Part shown: positions 17,913 to 27,268 of the stretch, one piece after another
Layout of the letters: every line of letters starts with the position of its first letter
How positions within the stretch are numbered: position 1 is the first letter of the stretch
From: Atopobiaceae bacterium
GTDB lineage: Bacteria; Actinomycetota; Coriobacteriia; Coriobacteriales; Atopobiaceae
DNA length: 64,000 nt
Direction of reading: 5' to 3'
NCBI GenBank assembly: GCA_017510785.1
Contig: JAFWMH010000026.1
Location: 62,001 to 126,000 of the forward strand
Program-made: the position numbers and the translations under genes
The notes under the pieces: model-generated
The model's input: the letters and a program-made list of their open reading frames with translations, nothing else
Database searches by the model: none
What the model was told of the DNA's origin: nothing

Positions 17913-19259
17913 CTAGTCGAAGTTCAACTCCCCGAGTCGGTCGAATACAACGTCGATGCGCGTAAGGAATGCGCGCGGATCGAAAATCTCGTCGAGCTCG
18001 GCCACACTCAGCTTGCAGTCTTCGTCTGCTTCGAGGCGTTCACGCAGCGTCGCTCCCGGGCGCGCCTGTTGCACGTCGTCCCACACCGCCATGGAGTTGC
18101 GTTGAACGATGGAGTACGCCTCCTCACGCGTAATGCCCGTATCGACCAGCGCGAGCAGCACTTTGGAGGAGAAGATGAGTCCCCGCGTGCTATTGAGGTT
18201 AGCCTCCATACGCGCCGGATACAGCACCAGTCCGTCGAGAATTCGAATGAGACAATGCAGCATGTGGTCCAATGCAATAAAGCTATCGGCAAGCGCCACA
18301 CGCTCGTTACTCGAATGCGAAATGTCGCGCTCGTGCCACAGGGCAACGTTGTCGAAGGCAACCTGCGCGTTGGCCTTGACCACGCGCGAAAGTCCGCACA
18401 CCTTTTCCACGGTGATGGGATTGCGCTTGTGCGGCATCGCCGAGCTGCCCTTTTGCCCGCGCCGGAACGGCTCCTCGGCCTCGAGTGTATCGGTTTTTTG
18501 ATGATTGCGCACCTCAAGTGCAAGCCGCTCGCACGTCGCCGCCGTCGTTGCGAGCACACCCGCCAAATACGCGTGATGGTCGCGACTTACCACTTGCGTG
18601 GAAAGTGGATCGCCTGCAAGCCCCATATGCTCGCAAACGTACTGCTCAATAAACGGATCGATAGACGAGTACGTCCCCACCGCACCGCTAATCGCGCCCA
18701 CCGCCACTTGACGTCGTGCATCGAGCAGGCGATCGAGGTCGCGCCGCAACTCCCATGCCCAGCTGCCAAACTTCATGCCAAACGTCATGGGCTCGGCGTG
18801 GATACCATGCGTGCGTCCAACGCACAGGGTATCGCGCTCCTCAAACGCGCGACGCAAACAAATCCCGCCCAGTTCGCGTACGTCCTCAATAATGAGGTCC
18901 GTCGCCTGCGCCAACTGATAACACAACGCCGTATCGCCCAAGTCGGAGCTCGTCATGCCATAGTGCACCCAACGGCTGGGCTTGGGCTCTCCCTCGGGCA
19001 CGTCGGCGTCAATGTAAGAGCCCATATTGGTGAGAAATGCTATTACATCGTGGTTCGTCACAGCCTCGATTTCATCGACCTCGGCACGGTCGAACGCCGC
19101 GTGCTCGCGAATCCACGACGCCTCCTCACGCGTAATCCCAATACGTCCCATCTCGGCATGTGCCTCGCAGGCTAGCACTTCAATTTCCTGCCAAATGGCA
19201 TACTTGTTCTCAAGCGAAAAGATGTGGCCCATCTCAGGTCGGGTGTAGCGATCAATCAT
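17913..19259 (-). CDS. purB: Adenylosuccinate lyase
   Basis: A 448-residue fumarase/aspartase-superfamily enzyme catalysing two beta-eliminations in purine synthesis (SAICAR to AICAR, adenylosuccinate to AMP). Signature motifs are MGSYIDADVPEG, WVHYGMTSSDLGDTAL, VGRTHGIHAEPMTFG and the superfamily signature GSSAMPHKRNPI with the catalytic loop Ser. Start ATG follows GAAGGGAAATTAC. A TGCTACACT -10-like element lies in the upstream leader. Roughly 150 bp without a gene follows its stop. The upstream spacer toward argH carries degenerate copies of the argH tail. Confidence 0.97.
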   Translation of the reverse strand: MIDRYTRPEMGHIFSLENKYAIWQEIEVLACEAHAEMGRIGITREEASWIREHAAFDRAEVDEIEAVTNHDVIAFLTNMGSYIDADVPEGEPKPSRWVHYGMTSSDLGDTALCYQLAQATDLIIEDVRELGGICLRRAFEERDTLCVGRTHGIHAEPMTFGMKFGSWAWELRRDLDRLLDARRQVAVGAISGAVGTYSSIDPFIEQYVCEHMGLAGDPLSTQVVSRDHHAYLAGVLATTAATCERLALEVRNHQKTDTLEAEEPFRRGQKGSSAMPHKRNPITVEKVCGLSRVVKANAQVAFDNVALWHERDISHSSNERVALADSFIALDHMLHCLIRILDGLVLYPARMEANLNSTRGLIFSSKVLLALVDTGITREEAYSIVQRNSMAVWDDVQQARPGATLRERLEADEDCKLSVAELDEIFDPRAFLTRIDVVFDRLGELNFD

Positions 19260-19386
19260 GTAATTTCCCTTCTACGACACAGACTATAAAAGTGTAGCAG
19301 CTAAGCCCGCAGTGAAAAACAAACCCCTGCCGCCGAGACACGAGTTGGGCAGCGTAGGTCTTGCGAGCCGCGCTCCGGCGAATCAG

Positions 19387-19510
19387 CGCGGCGCGGGCCG
19401 CGGCAGGTCCATCGGAAACGGCTCACAGCGCGGCGCGGGCCGCAGCGAGCTGGGCCGTGCGCGCAAACAGCGCGAATCAACGGCGCGGGCCGCGGCAAAC
19501 TGGACGGCGC
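19387..19510 (-). repeat. Degenerate duplicates of the argH 3' tail
   Basis: Three phrases of the form CGGCGCGGGCCGC(A/G)GC start near 19390, 19431 and 19481, downstream of the argH stop. On the minus strand the middle copy translates to TAQLAAARAAL and a TGA stop, against QLAEARAML and TAG at the true argH end. The copies are spaced about 40-50 bp. This looks like repeated duplication and decay of the gene's 3' end in the purB-argH spacer. Confidence 0.65.
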
Positions 19511-19553
19511 AGACCCGCAGCACGGTGCATGCCTCACGACTGCGCGGCGCGAC

Positions 19554-20921
19554 CTACAGCATGGCGCGGGCTTCGGCAAGCTGCGCTGCAACGGCGTCGT
19601 TACCGGTTCCGCCGTACGTGGTGCGCGCACGGGCAATGGCCGCCGGTTCAAGCGTGCCAACAACATCCTCGTCGAAGAGGTCACTCGCCTCACGCAACTC
19701 AGCCAGCGTAAGATCCTCCAGCCCGCAACCACGGCGCTCGCATTCCAGCACGAGATGCCCAACCACGGCATGTGCCTCGCGGAACGGCATGCCGCGTTTG
19801 GCCAAGTAATCGGCCACATCCGTTGCTGCCGAAAAACCCGTACCGGCCTCGGCCAGCATACGATCCTCGTTCACGCGCATCGTTTCCAGCATGCCCGCCA
19901 TAATGGCCATGCAATCGCCCAACGTATGCGCCGCATCAAGCGGGCCCTCCTTGCACTCCTGCAAATCCTTGTTGTAGGCAAGTGGCAGCGACTTGCATGT
20001 AGTAAGCAGTGCCATGAGGTCGCCATACACACGCCCCGTCTTTCCACGCGTAAGCTCGGCAAAGTCGGGATTCTTCTTCTGCGGCATTATTGAGCTACCT
20101 GTGGAATACGAATCCGAAAGCGTAATGAACCCGAACTCTGAGCTGCTCCACAACACGATTTCCTCGCACAGCCTACTAAGATGCATCATAGAAACAGCGC
20201 ACGCATACTCCAAGTCCAGCAAATAATCGCGGTCGCTCACGGCATCGAGCGAGTTGGGAATCGAACGCGCAAACCCCAAAAGCTCCGTCGTACGCGCCCG
20301 ATTGAGCGGATACGTCGTTCCCGCAAGCGCCGCAGCCCCAAGCGGGTTCGCATCTGCCGCATCGAGCGCCGCTTGCAAACGCGTGGCATCGCGCGTAAAC
20401 ATCCAGAAGTACGCCAACATGTGATGCGAGAAGAGCACCGGTTGCGCATGCTGCAAATGCGTATATCCTGGCATCACCACATCAAGGTTGGCTTCCGCCA
20501 CATCTGCCAACACACGCCGAAGCTCGCGGTTGCCTTCGAGCAGCTCAGCGCACAGGTCCTTGGCAAGCAAACGAATGTCGGTAGCAACCTGATCGTTGCG
20601 CGACCGACCCGTATGCAAGCGTCCACCCGCCGCACCAATGCGCTCGGTGAGGGTACGCTCAATTGCCATGTGAACGTCTTCATCGTTGATGTCCCACGCA
20701 AAGCTGCCGTCCGCAACCTCGCCGGCAATCTGTTCGAGACCAGCCACGATGGTCGCACGATCCTCGTCACTAATTACACCCTGTTCGGCAAGCATCGTGG
20801 CGTGAGCAATCGAACCACGAATGTCTTGCTGCGCCATGTTTTTGTCTACCTCGAGCGATGCGCCGAACTCCTGTGTAAACGCATCGACGCCGCCTTCGAA
20901 GCGACCTCCCCAAAGAGCCAT
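19554..20921 (-). CDS. argH: Argininosuccinate lyase
   Basis: A 455-residue enzyme splitting argininosuccinate to arginine and fumarate, last step of arginine synthesis. Motifs are LWGGRFEGGVDAFTQEF at the start, GRLHTGRSRNDQVATDIR, MPGYTHLQHAQPV and the superfamily signature GSSIMPQKKNPD, followed by ELTRGKTGRVYG. GGAGGAAAAC precedes the ATG. It lies about 400 bp after argG on the same strand with a terminator between them, so it probably has its own promoter. Confidence 0.97.
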   Translation of the reverse strand: MALWGGRFEGGVDAFTQEFGASLEVDKNMAQQDIRGSIAHATMLAEQGVISDEDRATIVAGLEQIAGEVADGSFAWDINDEDVHMAIERTLTERIGAAGGRLHTGRSRNDQVATDIRLLAKDLCAELLEGNRELRRVLADVAEANLDVVMPGYTHLQHAQPVLFSHHMLAYFWMFTRDATRLQAALDAADANPLGAAALAGTTYPLNRARTTELLGFARSIPNSLDAVSDRDYLLDLEYACAVSMMHLSRLCEEIVLWSSSEFGFITLSDSYSTGSSIMPQKKNPDFAELTRGKTGRVYGDLMALLTTCKSLPLAYNKDLQECKEGPLDAAHTLGDCMAIMAGMLETMRVNEDRMLAEAGTGFSAATDVADYLAKRGMPFREAHAVVGHLVLECERRGCGLEDLTLAELREASDLFDEDVVGTLEPAAIARARTTYGGTGNDAVAAQLAEARAML

Positions 20922-21057
20922 GTTTTCCTCCCATGTTGATGTGCGTGCCGCAACATTATACGTCTCGTTACGCGCTGCGGTCGAGATGCGCCGTTACGCC
21001 TTATGCAGCCCACAGTTTATTCCATGGTGTCGCGCCCGCCGCCAATCGCCATACAAA

Positions 21058-21086
21058 AGCCCTCGCGAAAAGACTCCGCGAGGGCT
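21058..21086 (-). terminator. Rho-independent terminator after argG
   Basis: A 10-bp stem AGCCCTCGCG/CGCGAGGGCT with an 8-9 base loop. On the minus strand TTTTGT follows it. It separates argG from argH transcription. Confidence 0.75.
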
Positions 21087-21163
21087 ATGTCCGAGCAGAA
21101 GTGTGGAAATGGCGACTGCTAGTAGGTTGTGCGTCATCAACGGTCATTTCCGCGAACCATGCG

Positions 21164-21325
21164 AGCTACCGCACGCGGCGACATGCGGTAGCCAGTGAGC
21201 CGCAGCTCCTTCGAGCCTAAGTGCGCCACCGCACACGGCGACATATTCGCAACCGAGCCGCAGCTCCCTCGATAGCATTTGTGCCACCGCACACGGCAAC
21301 ATGGTCGTAACCGAACAAATGCCGC
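21164..21325. repeat. About 60-bp degenerate tandem repeat in the argG-argH spacer
   Basis: Three copies containing the core ACCGCAC(A/G)CGGC(G/A)ACAT start near 21168, 21228 and 21285 (periods 60 and 57). Intervening GAGCCGCAGCTCC(T/C)TCGA phrases are shared by the first two. The array begins at the argG stop codon. No frame through it has a credible start. Confidence 0.8.
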
Positions 21326-22551
21326 TACTCCACCGTTTGCAAACCAGAGCCGGGACCTTGCACGCGGCTCCACGTCTTCGATTGAAGGCCATGAAGCACG
21401 ATGAAGCCCTCGGCGAAGGACTGGTCGAACGTATCGCCCTCGTCGTAGGTGGCAAGGTTGTAGTCGTAAAGCGCGTAGTCGGAGCGCAGGCCATCCACAA
21501 AGATGCCGCCCTTGCACAAGTTGATGCGCACCTCGCCAGTAACGAACTTCTGCGTGTACGCATTATATGCATCGATGGCACAACGGCTCTGGCTAAACCA
21601 AAGACCGCGGTACACGGTGGAAGCCCACTCGGTATCGAGCTTAGCCTTTTGCTTGAGGGTCTCAGCGTCGAGGCACAGCCGCTCGAGCGCATTGTGCGCC
21701 TCGATGAGTAAGAGCGCCGCCGGGCACTCGTAGCACTCACGGCTCTTAATGCCAACCACACGGTCCTCAATCATGTCGATGCGGCCAAAGCCATTGCGAC
21801 CGGCAATTTCGTTTGCCTGAATAATAAGGTCGAGCAGGCCCATGCGCTCGCCGTTGAGCGAGATGGGCAAGCCGCCCTCGAAGCCAACAATAACCGTCTC
21901 GGGGTTAGCGGGGCAGTCCTCGGGATTGGAGGTCATCGTCCAGATGTCCGCCGGCGGCGTGTTCCACGTGTCCTCAAGAACGCCACACTCAATGGCGCGA
22001 CCCCACAGATTGTCGTCGATGGAGTAGGGCTTCTTCTTGGTGGTGGGCACGGGCACGCCATGGGCCTCGGCCCAGGCCATCTCGGAATCGCGCGTGGTGA
22101 GGTCCCACTCACGCACGGGAGCAATTATCTGCAGCTCGGGATCGAGCGCTCGAATGCAGGTTTCGAAGCGAACTTGGTCGTTGCCCTTGCCAGTGCAGCC
22201 GTGCGCGACGTACTTGGCACCATACTGATGAGCCACATCCACGAGATGCTTGGAAATGAGAGGCCGGCTCAAAGCACTGAGCAGAGGATAAATGCCCTCG
22301 TACTTGCCATTGGCCCAAATCGCCTTGGAGAGAATCGTCTTGGCGTACTCGTCGCGCATGTCGATAGCCTCGGATGCGATGGCACCCATGTCCAGCGCCT
22401 TTTGTTTAATCCAGCTCAGGTCCTTCTCGTCCTGGCCCACGTTGCCGCAAATGGCAATGACGTCCATGTTCTTCTCGACTTGCAGCCACTTTACTATGAC
22501 GGACGTGTCGAGTCCTCCGGAGTACGCGAGAACTACTTTCTCTTTTTCCAT
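21325..22551 (-). CDS. argG: Argininosuccinate synthase
   Basis: A 408-residue enzyme joining citrulline and aspartate with ATP. I start it at ATG 22551, preceded by AAAGAAAGGCGC, giving the standard N-terminus EKEKVVLAYSGGLDTSVIVK with the PP-loop SGGLDTS. Further motifs are YVAHGCTGKGNDQVRFE, SIDDNLWGRAIECG, RNGFGRIDMIEDRVVG and KSRECYECPAALLL. With argH downstream it completes the citrulline-to-arginine branch. The C-terminus overlaps the start of the 60-bp repeat array. Confidence 0.97.
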   Translation of the reverse strand: MEKEKVVLAYSGGLDTSVIVKWLQVEKNMDVIAICGNVGQDEKDLSWIKQKALDMGAIASEAIDMRDEYAKTILSKAIWANGKYEGIYPLLSALSRPLISKHLVDVAHQYGAKYVAHGCTGKGNDQVRFETCIRALDPELQIIAPVREWDLTTRDSEMAWAEAHGVPVPTTKKKPYSIDDNLWGRAIECGVLEDTWNTPPADIWTMTSNPEDCPANPETVIVGFEGGLPISLNGERMGLLDLIIQANEIAGRNGFGRIDMIEDRVVGIKSRECYECPAALLLIEAHNALERLCLDAETLKQKAKLDTEWASTVYRGLWFSQSRCAIDAYNAYTQKFVTGEVRINLCKGGIFVDGLRSDYALYDYNLATYDEGDTFDQSFAEGFIVLHGLQSKTWSRVQGPGSGLQTVE

Positions 22552-22827
22552 AATGCGCCTTTCTTTAGAGTGCATAGTGCGTCGATTTTAGCGCAATGCC
22601 ATCGCGCAGCGTGATGAGTTGTTGCTTTGGTAAAAATTACGCATATGAGTTGGGAACCGAGATAGGCTTTGAACTCGTGAGACAAGCCCCCCAAGGCGTT
22701 TGCTCCACTCCTCGCAACCCATTCCTCATTCCTCGCACATGAAGCACACTCCCCGGAAGTTTGCCTCATGGTATGTTCCTCAAACAAATTGGGCATTATA
22801 CTGTTTACGATGCACCTTTAATTACCG
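22552..22827. other. Spacer between divergent argG and xpaC-like gene
   Basis: No gene. TATACT (22797-22802) is a good -10 candidate for the plus-strand gene, giving a very short leader before ATG 22828. Two short GAGGCAAACT-type phrases occur around 22685-22770. Confidence 0.45.
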
Positions 22828-23598
22828 ATGCACCCGTCGATTGGTACTCCCGTGAAGCGCTACATTCGTCTTGTTGCCCTGTATGTGTTCATAGCCGCCG
22901 CCATCGTGTTGCTCTACGCCCCGTGGGCACTCGCGCTCAGACCAACCGATTACAGCATTTTGCGCGCAGGTTTCAGCATTATTTGCGGTGTGGCACTGGC
23001 TGGCGTATTTGGCACCGGGACGTATCTTTTGCTCAAGGACCCCGACCAAAAGCTGCTCGAAGCGGGCGACGTAATGAGCGCCGAGGAAGTCGTACCCATT
23101 CTGCGCGAGTATGTGGAAGCGCCCTACGTGGGCGGCATCGCCGGTGACGCGCTCGACCAGGTACAAAGCGCCAATCGCAAGCGCGGCCGTTTGAGCAAGG
23201 CAATTGAAACCCAGTTCAGCAGGGGCAGCCTCACGTGGGAACGCTTCACCAACCTCGTTGAGCAGGCCTACCGTACCATCGTGCGCAACACGGCTCTTTT
23301 GGCCAACGGCGTGCAAAGCTTCGATCGCGTTGAATACAGCAAGGACCTCGCCGATGCGCGTCGCTTTGCCAACGTGGACTCGGAGGCTGCGCGCGTGCAA
23401 CGGGCGCAAGTAGCCGTTCACGAGCAGGAGCTTTCGCACATGCACGAGATACTAGCCGCCAACGAGCGCGTTCTGCTCGAGCTGGGCAAGCTGGAACTCG
23501 AGCTGGGCAAGCTCGAGGCCGGCGAAACGCTCTCGAACAACGACGAGACGATCGAGGAGCTCACGCAGCTCATTCGCGATACGCAATATTACGGCTAA
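22828..23598 (+). CDS. XpaC-like membrane protein (COG4915-like)
   Basis: A 256-residue protein with two N-terminal membrane helices (about residues 13-34 and 45-66) and a long cytoplasmic helical tail. EEVVPILREYVEAPYVGGIAG, RGRLSKAIETQFSRGSLTW and FDRVEYSKDLAD are followed by a coiled-coil with the direct repeat LELGKLELELGKLEAGE. The family (5-bromo-4-chloroindolyl phosphate hydrolysis protein XpaC) is often found beside TelA, as here, three genes upstream. Biochemical role unknown. The ribosome-binding site is weak and the start is not certain. Confidence 0.65.
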   Translation: MHPSIGTPVKRYIRLVALYVFIAAAIVLLYAPWALALRPTDYSILRAGFSIICGVALAGVFGTGTYLLLKDPDQKLLEAGDVMSAEEVVPILREYVEAPYVGGIAGDALDQVQSANRKRGRLSKAIETQFSRGSLTWERFTNLVEQAYRTIVRNTALLANGVQSFDRVEYSKDLADARRFANVDSEAARVQRAQVAVHEQELSHMHEILAANERVLLELGKLELELGKLEAGETLSNNDETIEELTQLIRDTQYYG

Positions 23599-23610
23599 AG
23601 AGATGAAGTA

Positions 23611-23659
23611 CTGGGGGCAGGTTCCTTGCTTCATAATAAGATAAGGTACCTGTCCCCAG
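23611..23659. repeat. REP-like inverted repeat
   Basis: Arms CTGGGGGCAGGTTCCTT (23611-23627) and AAGGTACCTGTCCCCAG (23643-23659) pair with two mismatches around a 15-base loop. The core GGGGACAGGTTCC is a widespread REP motif. Related arms occur at 27216, 28625 and 38398. It lies between the XpaC-like gene and the first vWA gene. Confidence 0.75.
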
Positions 23660-23678
23660 CGTCTCGAAAGGAAGCATC

Positions 23679-25367
23679 ATGCAGGGCAAGCGCATCGGAA
23701 TTGGTTTTGTCGTAGGCATCGTCGCGATTGCCGCAATCGTGTTCGGCGTTTTGCACTTCACACGTAACAGCGGAAAAACGGAGCGCGTAATCGACGCGGA
23801 GGAAGCGCAAACCACCCTCGAAGAGCTAGTGAGCAACATAAGCCCCACCACAGCCACGCCGCACAAGTCGTCCGTTGAGTACGCCGAGGAAGACATCGCC
23901 GCCGACGAGCTGCCCGAGCTCGATCCCGAAAAGCTCGCCGTGCGCGCCACAACCAAAACCTTCGCCGAGATTTGGGCATCGCCCGAAAAGGCCGGCACGG
24001 GCACCGACGGTTGGATGCGCGAGATGGCCGAGCAGTTCAATGCCACGAACCCGCAGGTAAACGGCAAGGACGCAAGCATCCAGCTGCGTTCCATGTCGAG
24101 CGGCCTTGCCGTGGACTACATCGCAACCGGCAAGGCATCACCGGCTGGCTACACTCCCTCCAACATGCTGTTCGTGGAACTCCTCGCCGCACGTGGCGCA
24201 AAAACCGAAGTTATTCGCGAACGCACCGTGGGCAACGTGCCCGGCATCCTGCTCGACGAAGAGCACTACGACGCCATAGTGGAGAAATACGGCACCGTAG
24301 ACCTCAAGTCCGTAACCGAGGCCGTCGCCGCCGGCGAACTCACCATGGGCTACACCAACCCCTTCACCAGCAGTACGGGCCTCAACTTCCTCGTTTCGTG
24401 CCTGCTGCGCTACGATCGCGAGAACCCCCTCTCGAAAAAGGCAACCGAGGGCTTTTTGCAGTTCCAGGCAAACGTGCCGTTCGTGGCGCTCACCACGCTG
24501 CAAATGCGCGACGCGGCCGAGCGAGGCTCGTTCGACGGCTTAGTGCTCGAGTGGCAACTGTACCAAAACGACCCGGCACTCAAGGCAAACTACAAGTTCA
24601 CGCCGTTTGGCTACCGTCACGACAACCCACTCGTGGCATGCCCCTCCGCCACAGAGGACCAAAAGGCGATTTTGGAGGCTTTCGCAAAGTATTGCGACGA
24701 GAATGGCCGCGAGCTGGCCGATTCCTACGGCTTCAACGGCAAGGACGACTACGTAAGCGAGCTGCCCGAGGTATCGGGCGAAACGCTCGTGGCCGCACAA
24801 AGCCTCTACAAGGAGAATAAGGACACCGGACGCTCAGTGGTAGCTGTGTTTGTGGCCGACGTAAGCGGTTCGATGAGTGGTGAGCCGCTCAACCAACTGC
24901 AGTCGTCCCTCATTAACAGCATGCGCTACATTAACGAATCGAACTACGTGGGACTCGTTTCGTATTCGGACGACGTTACCATCGAACTTCCTGTGGACCA
25001 GTTCGACATCAATCATCAGGCGTACTTCAAGGGTGCGGTGGAAGGTTTGCGCGCAGCGGGCGGCACGGCCACCAACGATGGCATCATCGTTGCGGCCGAC
25101 CTTATCCAAAAGGCCCTCGCAGATAAACCCGATGCCAAGCCCATGATCTTTTTGCTCTCCGACGGCGAGGCCAATGCCGATACCGTTTCGTTCCAAGACA
25201 TGAAGGCCGTCATCGGCAGCCTGCGCATCCCCGTGTACACCATTGGTTACAACGCCAACATTGAGGCACTCGAGCAAATCAGCAGCATAAACGAAGCGGC
25301 GAGCATCGACGCCTCCACCTCCGACGTAACATACCAGCTCAAGAACCTGTTTAACGCCAACATGTAG
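23679..25367 (+). CDS. Substrate-binding plus vWA domain protein 1
   Basis: A 562-residue membrane-anchored extracytoplasmic protein. ATG follows GAAAGGAAGCATC. One transmembrane helix spans residues 6-27. Residues about 95-370 form a substrate-binding-protein-like domain (IWASPEKAGTGTDGWMREMA, NPFTSSTGLNFLVS, FTPFGYRHDNPLVAC), similar to PstS-like binding folds. Residues about 385-555 are a von Willebrand A domain with a full MIDAS: DVSGS, Thr in GTATND and Asp in LLSDGE. The pairing suggests ligand capture coupled to metal-dependent protein contacts. Its neighbour downstream is a close paralogue of almost equal length, and TelA follows. The ligand is unknown. Confidence 0.85.
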   Translation: MQGKRIGIGFVVGIVAIAAIVFGVLHFTRNSGKTERVIDAEEAQTTLEELVSNISPTTATPHKSSVEYAEEDIAADELPELDPEKLAVRATTKTFAEIWASPEKAGTGTDGWMREMAEQFNATNPQVNGKDASIQLRSMSSGLAVDYIATGKASPAGYTPSNMLFVELLAARGAKTEVIRERTVGNVPGILLDEEHYDAIVEKYGTVDLKSVTEAVAAGELTMGYTNPFTSSTGLNFLVSCLLRYDRENPLSKKATEGFLQFQANVPFVALTTLQMRDAAERGSFDGLVLEWQLYQNDPALKANYKFTPFGYRHDNPLVACPSATEDQKAILEAFAKYCDENGRELADSYGFNGKDDYVSELPEVSGETLVAAQSLYKENKDTGRSVVAVFVADVSGSMSGEPLNQLQSSLINSMRYINESNYVGLVSYSDDVTIELPVDQFDINHQAYFKGAVEGLRAAGGTATNDGIIVAADLIQKALADKPDAKPMIFLLSDGEANADTVSFQDMKAVIGSLRIPVYTIGYNANIEALEQISSINEAASIDASTSDVTYQLKNLFNANM

Positions 25368-25522
25368 GAGGCCCTATGCGCAGCTCGCTACCATAGGAAC
25401 GCCACAAGCCCCACACCCTCACGCAGGCAAACGGCATGGAAGGGGAACCACGGGAGCAGGAGAGTTGCCGTACTCTTCGCACCCCCATCAACAGGCAGTC
25501 GGCATCATCGAAAGGAACAAAC

Positions 25523-27214
25523 ATGGGCAACAAACGAATCGTTATTGGTCTGGCCGTAGGCATAGTTGTAATTGGAGTTTTGGTATTCGGATTTCTTGGT
25601 TTAACGCGCAACGTAGGCAAGACGGAACGTGCCATTACCACCGAGGACGCACAGGCCTCCCTCACCGATATGGTGGAAAAAATCAACCCTCAAACCGCCC
25701 CGCCCGTTAAGGCGTCCGTTGAGTACACCGACGAAGTCCAGGCCGCAGCCGAGGAACTGCCCGAGCTTAGCGACGACACCATTACCGTTGAGCCCACTAC
25801 CACGTCCTACGCCGAGATTTGGGCATCGCCCGAGAAGGCCGGCCCTGGCACCGACGGTTGGATGCGCGAGATGGCCGACGAGTTCAACAAGTCGGGCGCC
25901 CAGGTTAACGGCCAGCAGGTTAGCATTCAGCTACGCTCCATTTCGAGCGGTTTGGCAGTGGATTACATTGCCACGGGGAAGGAAATGCCCGCCGGGTACT
26001 CTCCCTCGAACATGCAGTTCGTTAAGCTTCTCTCGGCACGCGGCTCGAAGTCGGACGTTATCCGCGAGCGCATGGTAGGCAACGTGGCGGGCATCGTACT
26101 CAAGAAGGCGGCGCACAAAACCATCGTAGATAAGTACGGTTCGGTGGACCTCAAGGCCATTACCGAGGCCGTTGCCAACGGCGAGCTCACCATGGGCTAC
26201 ACCGATCCCTTCACCAGCAGCACTGGCCTCAACTTCCTCGTTTCGTGTTTGCTTCGCTACGACCACAACAACCCCCTCTCCGAAACCGCCGTCGAGGGCT
26301 TCAAGAAGTTCCAGGCCAACGTGCCGTTCGTGGCGCTCACCACGGTGCAAATGCGCGACGCAGCCGAGCACGACAAGCTCGACGGCTTCGTGCTGGAATG
26401 GCAGCTCTTCCAAAGTGACGCGTCATTGCAGGCCGACTACGAGTTCACGCCGTTCGGGTATCGCCACGACAACCCGCTCGTCGCATGCAAGGACGCCGAC
26501 GAACAGGACAGAGCCATCCTTGAGGCGTTCGCACAATACTGCGAAGAGAATGGCACGAATCTCGCGACCAAGTACGGCTTCAACGACAAAGATGACTACG
26601 TGTGCGAGCTTCCCGAACTCGACGGCGAAACGCTCCTGAAGGCACAGGACCTCTACAAGAAGAACAAGGACAACGACCGTCCCGTCATGGCCGTGTTCGT
26701 GGCCGACGTGAGCGGCTCGATGATAGGCGATCCTCTGGCCGAGCTTCAGGATTCTCTTATCAACAGCATGCGCTACATCAACGATGGCAACTACGTGGGA
26801 CTCGTCTCGTACTCGGACGACGTCACCATAAACGTGCCCATTGCAGAGTTCGACCTTAACCAGCAATCGCTCTTTAAGGGCGCCGTCGAGGGCCTGAAAG
26901 CCGCAGGGCAAACCGCGACGTACGATGGCATCATTGTGGCGGCCGACATGCTGCAAAAGGCAAGCGCCGACATGCCCGGTGCAAAAACGATGATCTTTTT
27001 GCTCTCCGACGGCGATTCCAACTCCGGATACGTCGATCTCGCCGACATGCAAAACGTTATTGGCGGTTTGCGCATCCCCGTGTACACCATCGGCTACAAT
27101 GCCAATATCGATGCCCTGCAGCAAATCAGTAGCGTAAACGAGGCGGCGAGCATCGACGCAACGACCGACGACGTTACGTATCAGCTCAAGAAGCTGTTTA
27201 ACGCCAATATGTAG
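25523..27214 (+). CDS. Substrate-binding plus vWA domain protein 2
   Basis: A 563-residue tandem paralogue of the preceding gene with the same order: membrane helix (IVIGLAVGIVVIGVLVFGFL), substrate-binding-like domain (IWASPEKAGPGTDGWMREMA, FTSSTGLNFLVS) and vWA domain with MIDAS DVSGS, Thr in GQTATYD and Asp in LLSDGD. I use ATG 25523 because GAAAGGAACAAAC precedes it and it aligns with the first copy; the open frame extends 29 codons further. The two share long identical blocks, including GEL TMGYT and INSMRYIN, so this is a duplication. Divergence is highest in the linker after the membrane helix and in the vWA loops. Confidence 0.85.
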   Translation: MGNKRIVIGLAVGIVVIGVLVFGFLGLTRNVGKTERAITTEDAQASLTDMVEKINPQTAPPVKASVEYTDEVQAAAEELPELSDDTITVEPTTTSYAEIWASPEKAGPGTDGWMREMADEFNKSGAQVNGQQVSIQLRSISSGLAVDYIATGKEMPAGYSPSNMQFVKLLSARGSKSDVIRERMVGNVAGIVLKKAAHKTIVDKYGSVDLKAITEAVANGELTMGYTDPFTSSTGLNFLVSCLLRYDHNNPLSETAVEGFKKFQANVPFVALTTVQMRDAAEHDKLDGFVLEWQLFQSDASLQADYEFTPFGYRHDNPLVACKDADEQDRAILEAFAQYCEENGTNLATKYGFNDKDDYVCELPELDGETLLKAQDLYKKNKDNDRPVMAVFVADVSGSMIGDPLAELQDSLINSMRYINDGNYVGLVSYSDDVTINVPIAEFDLNQQSLFKGAVEGLKAAGQTATYDGIIVAADMLQKASADMPGAKTMIFLLSDGDSNSGYVDLADMQNVIGGLRIPVYTIGYNANIDALQQISSVNEAASIDATTDDVTYQLKKLFNANM

Positions 27215-27215
27215 G

Positions 27216-27246
27216 ATGGGACAAACTCCTTTGGAATCTGCCCCAT
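27216..27246. repeat. REP-like inverted repeat
   Basis: ATGGGACAAACTCC and GGAATCTGCCCCAT pair imperfectly around a 4-base loop, directly after the stop of the second vWA gene and before telA. It belongs to the same motif family as the repeat at 23611. Confidence 0.6.
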
Positions 27247-27268
27247 AGCATAAGGAAAGGAACCAGTT

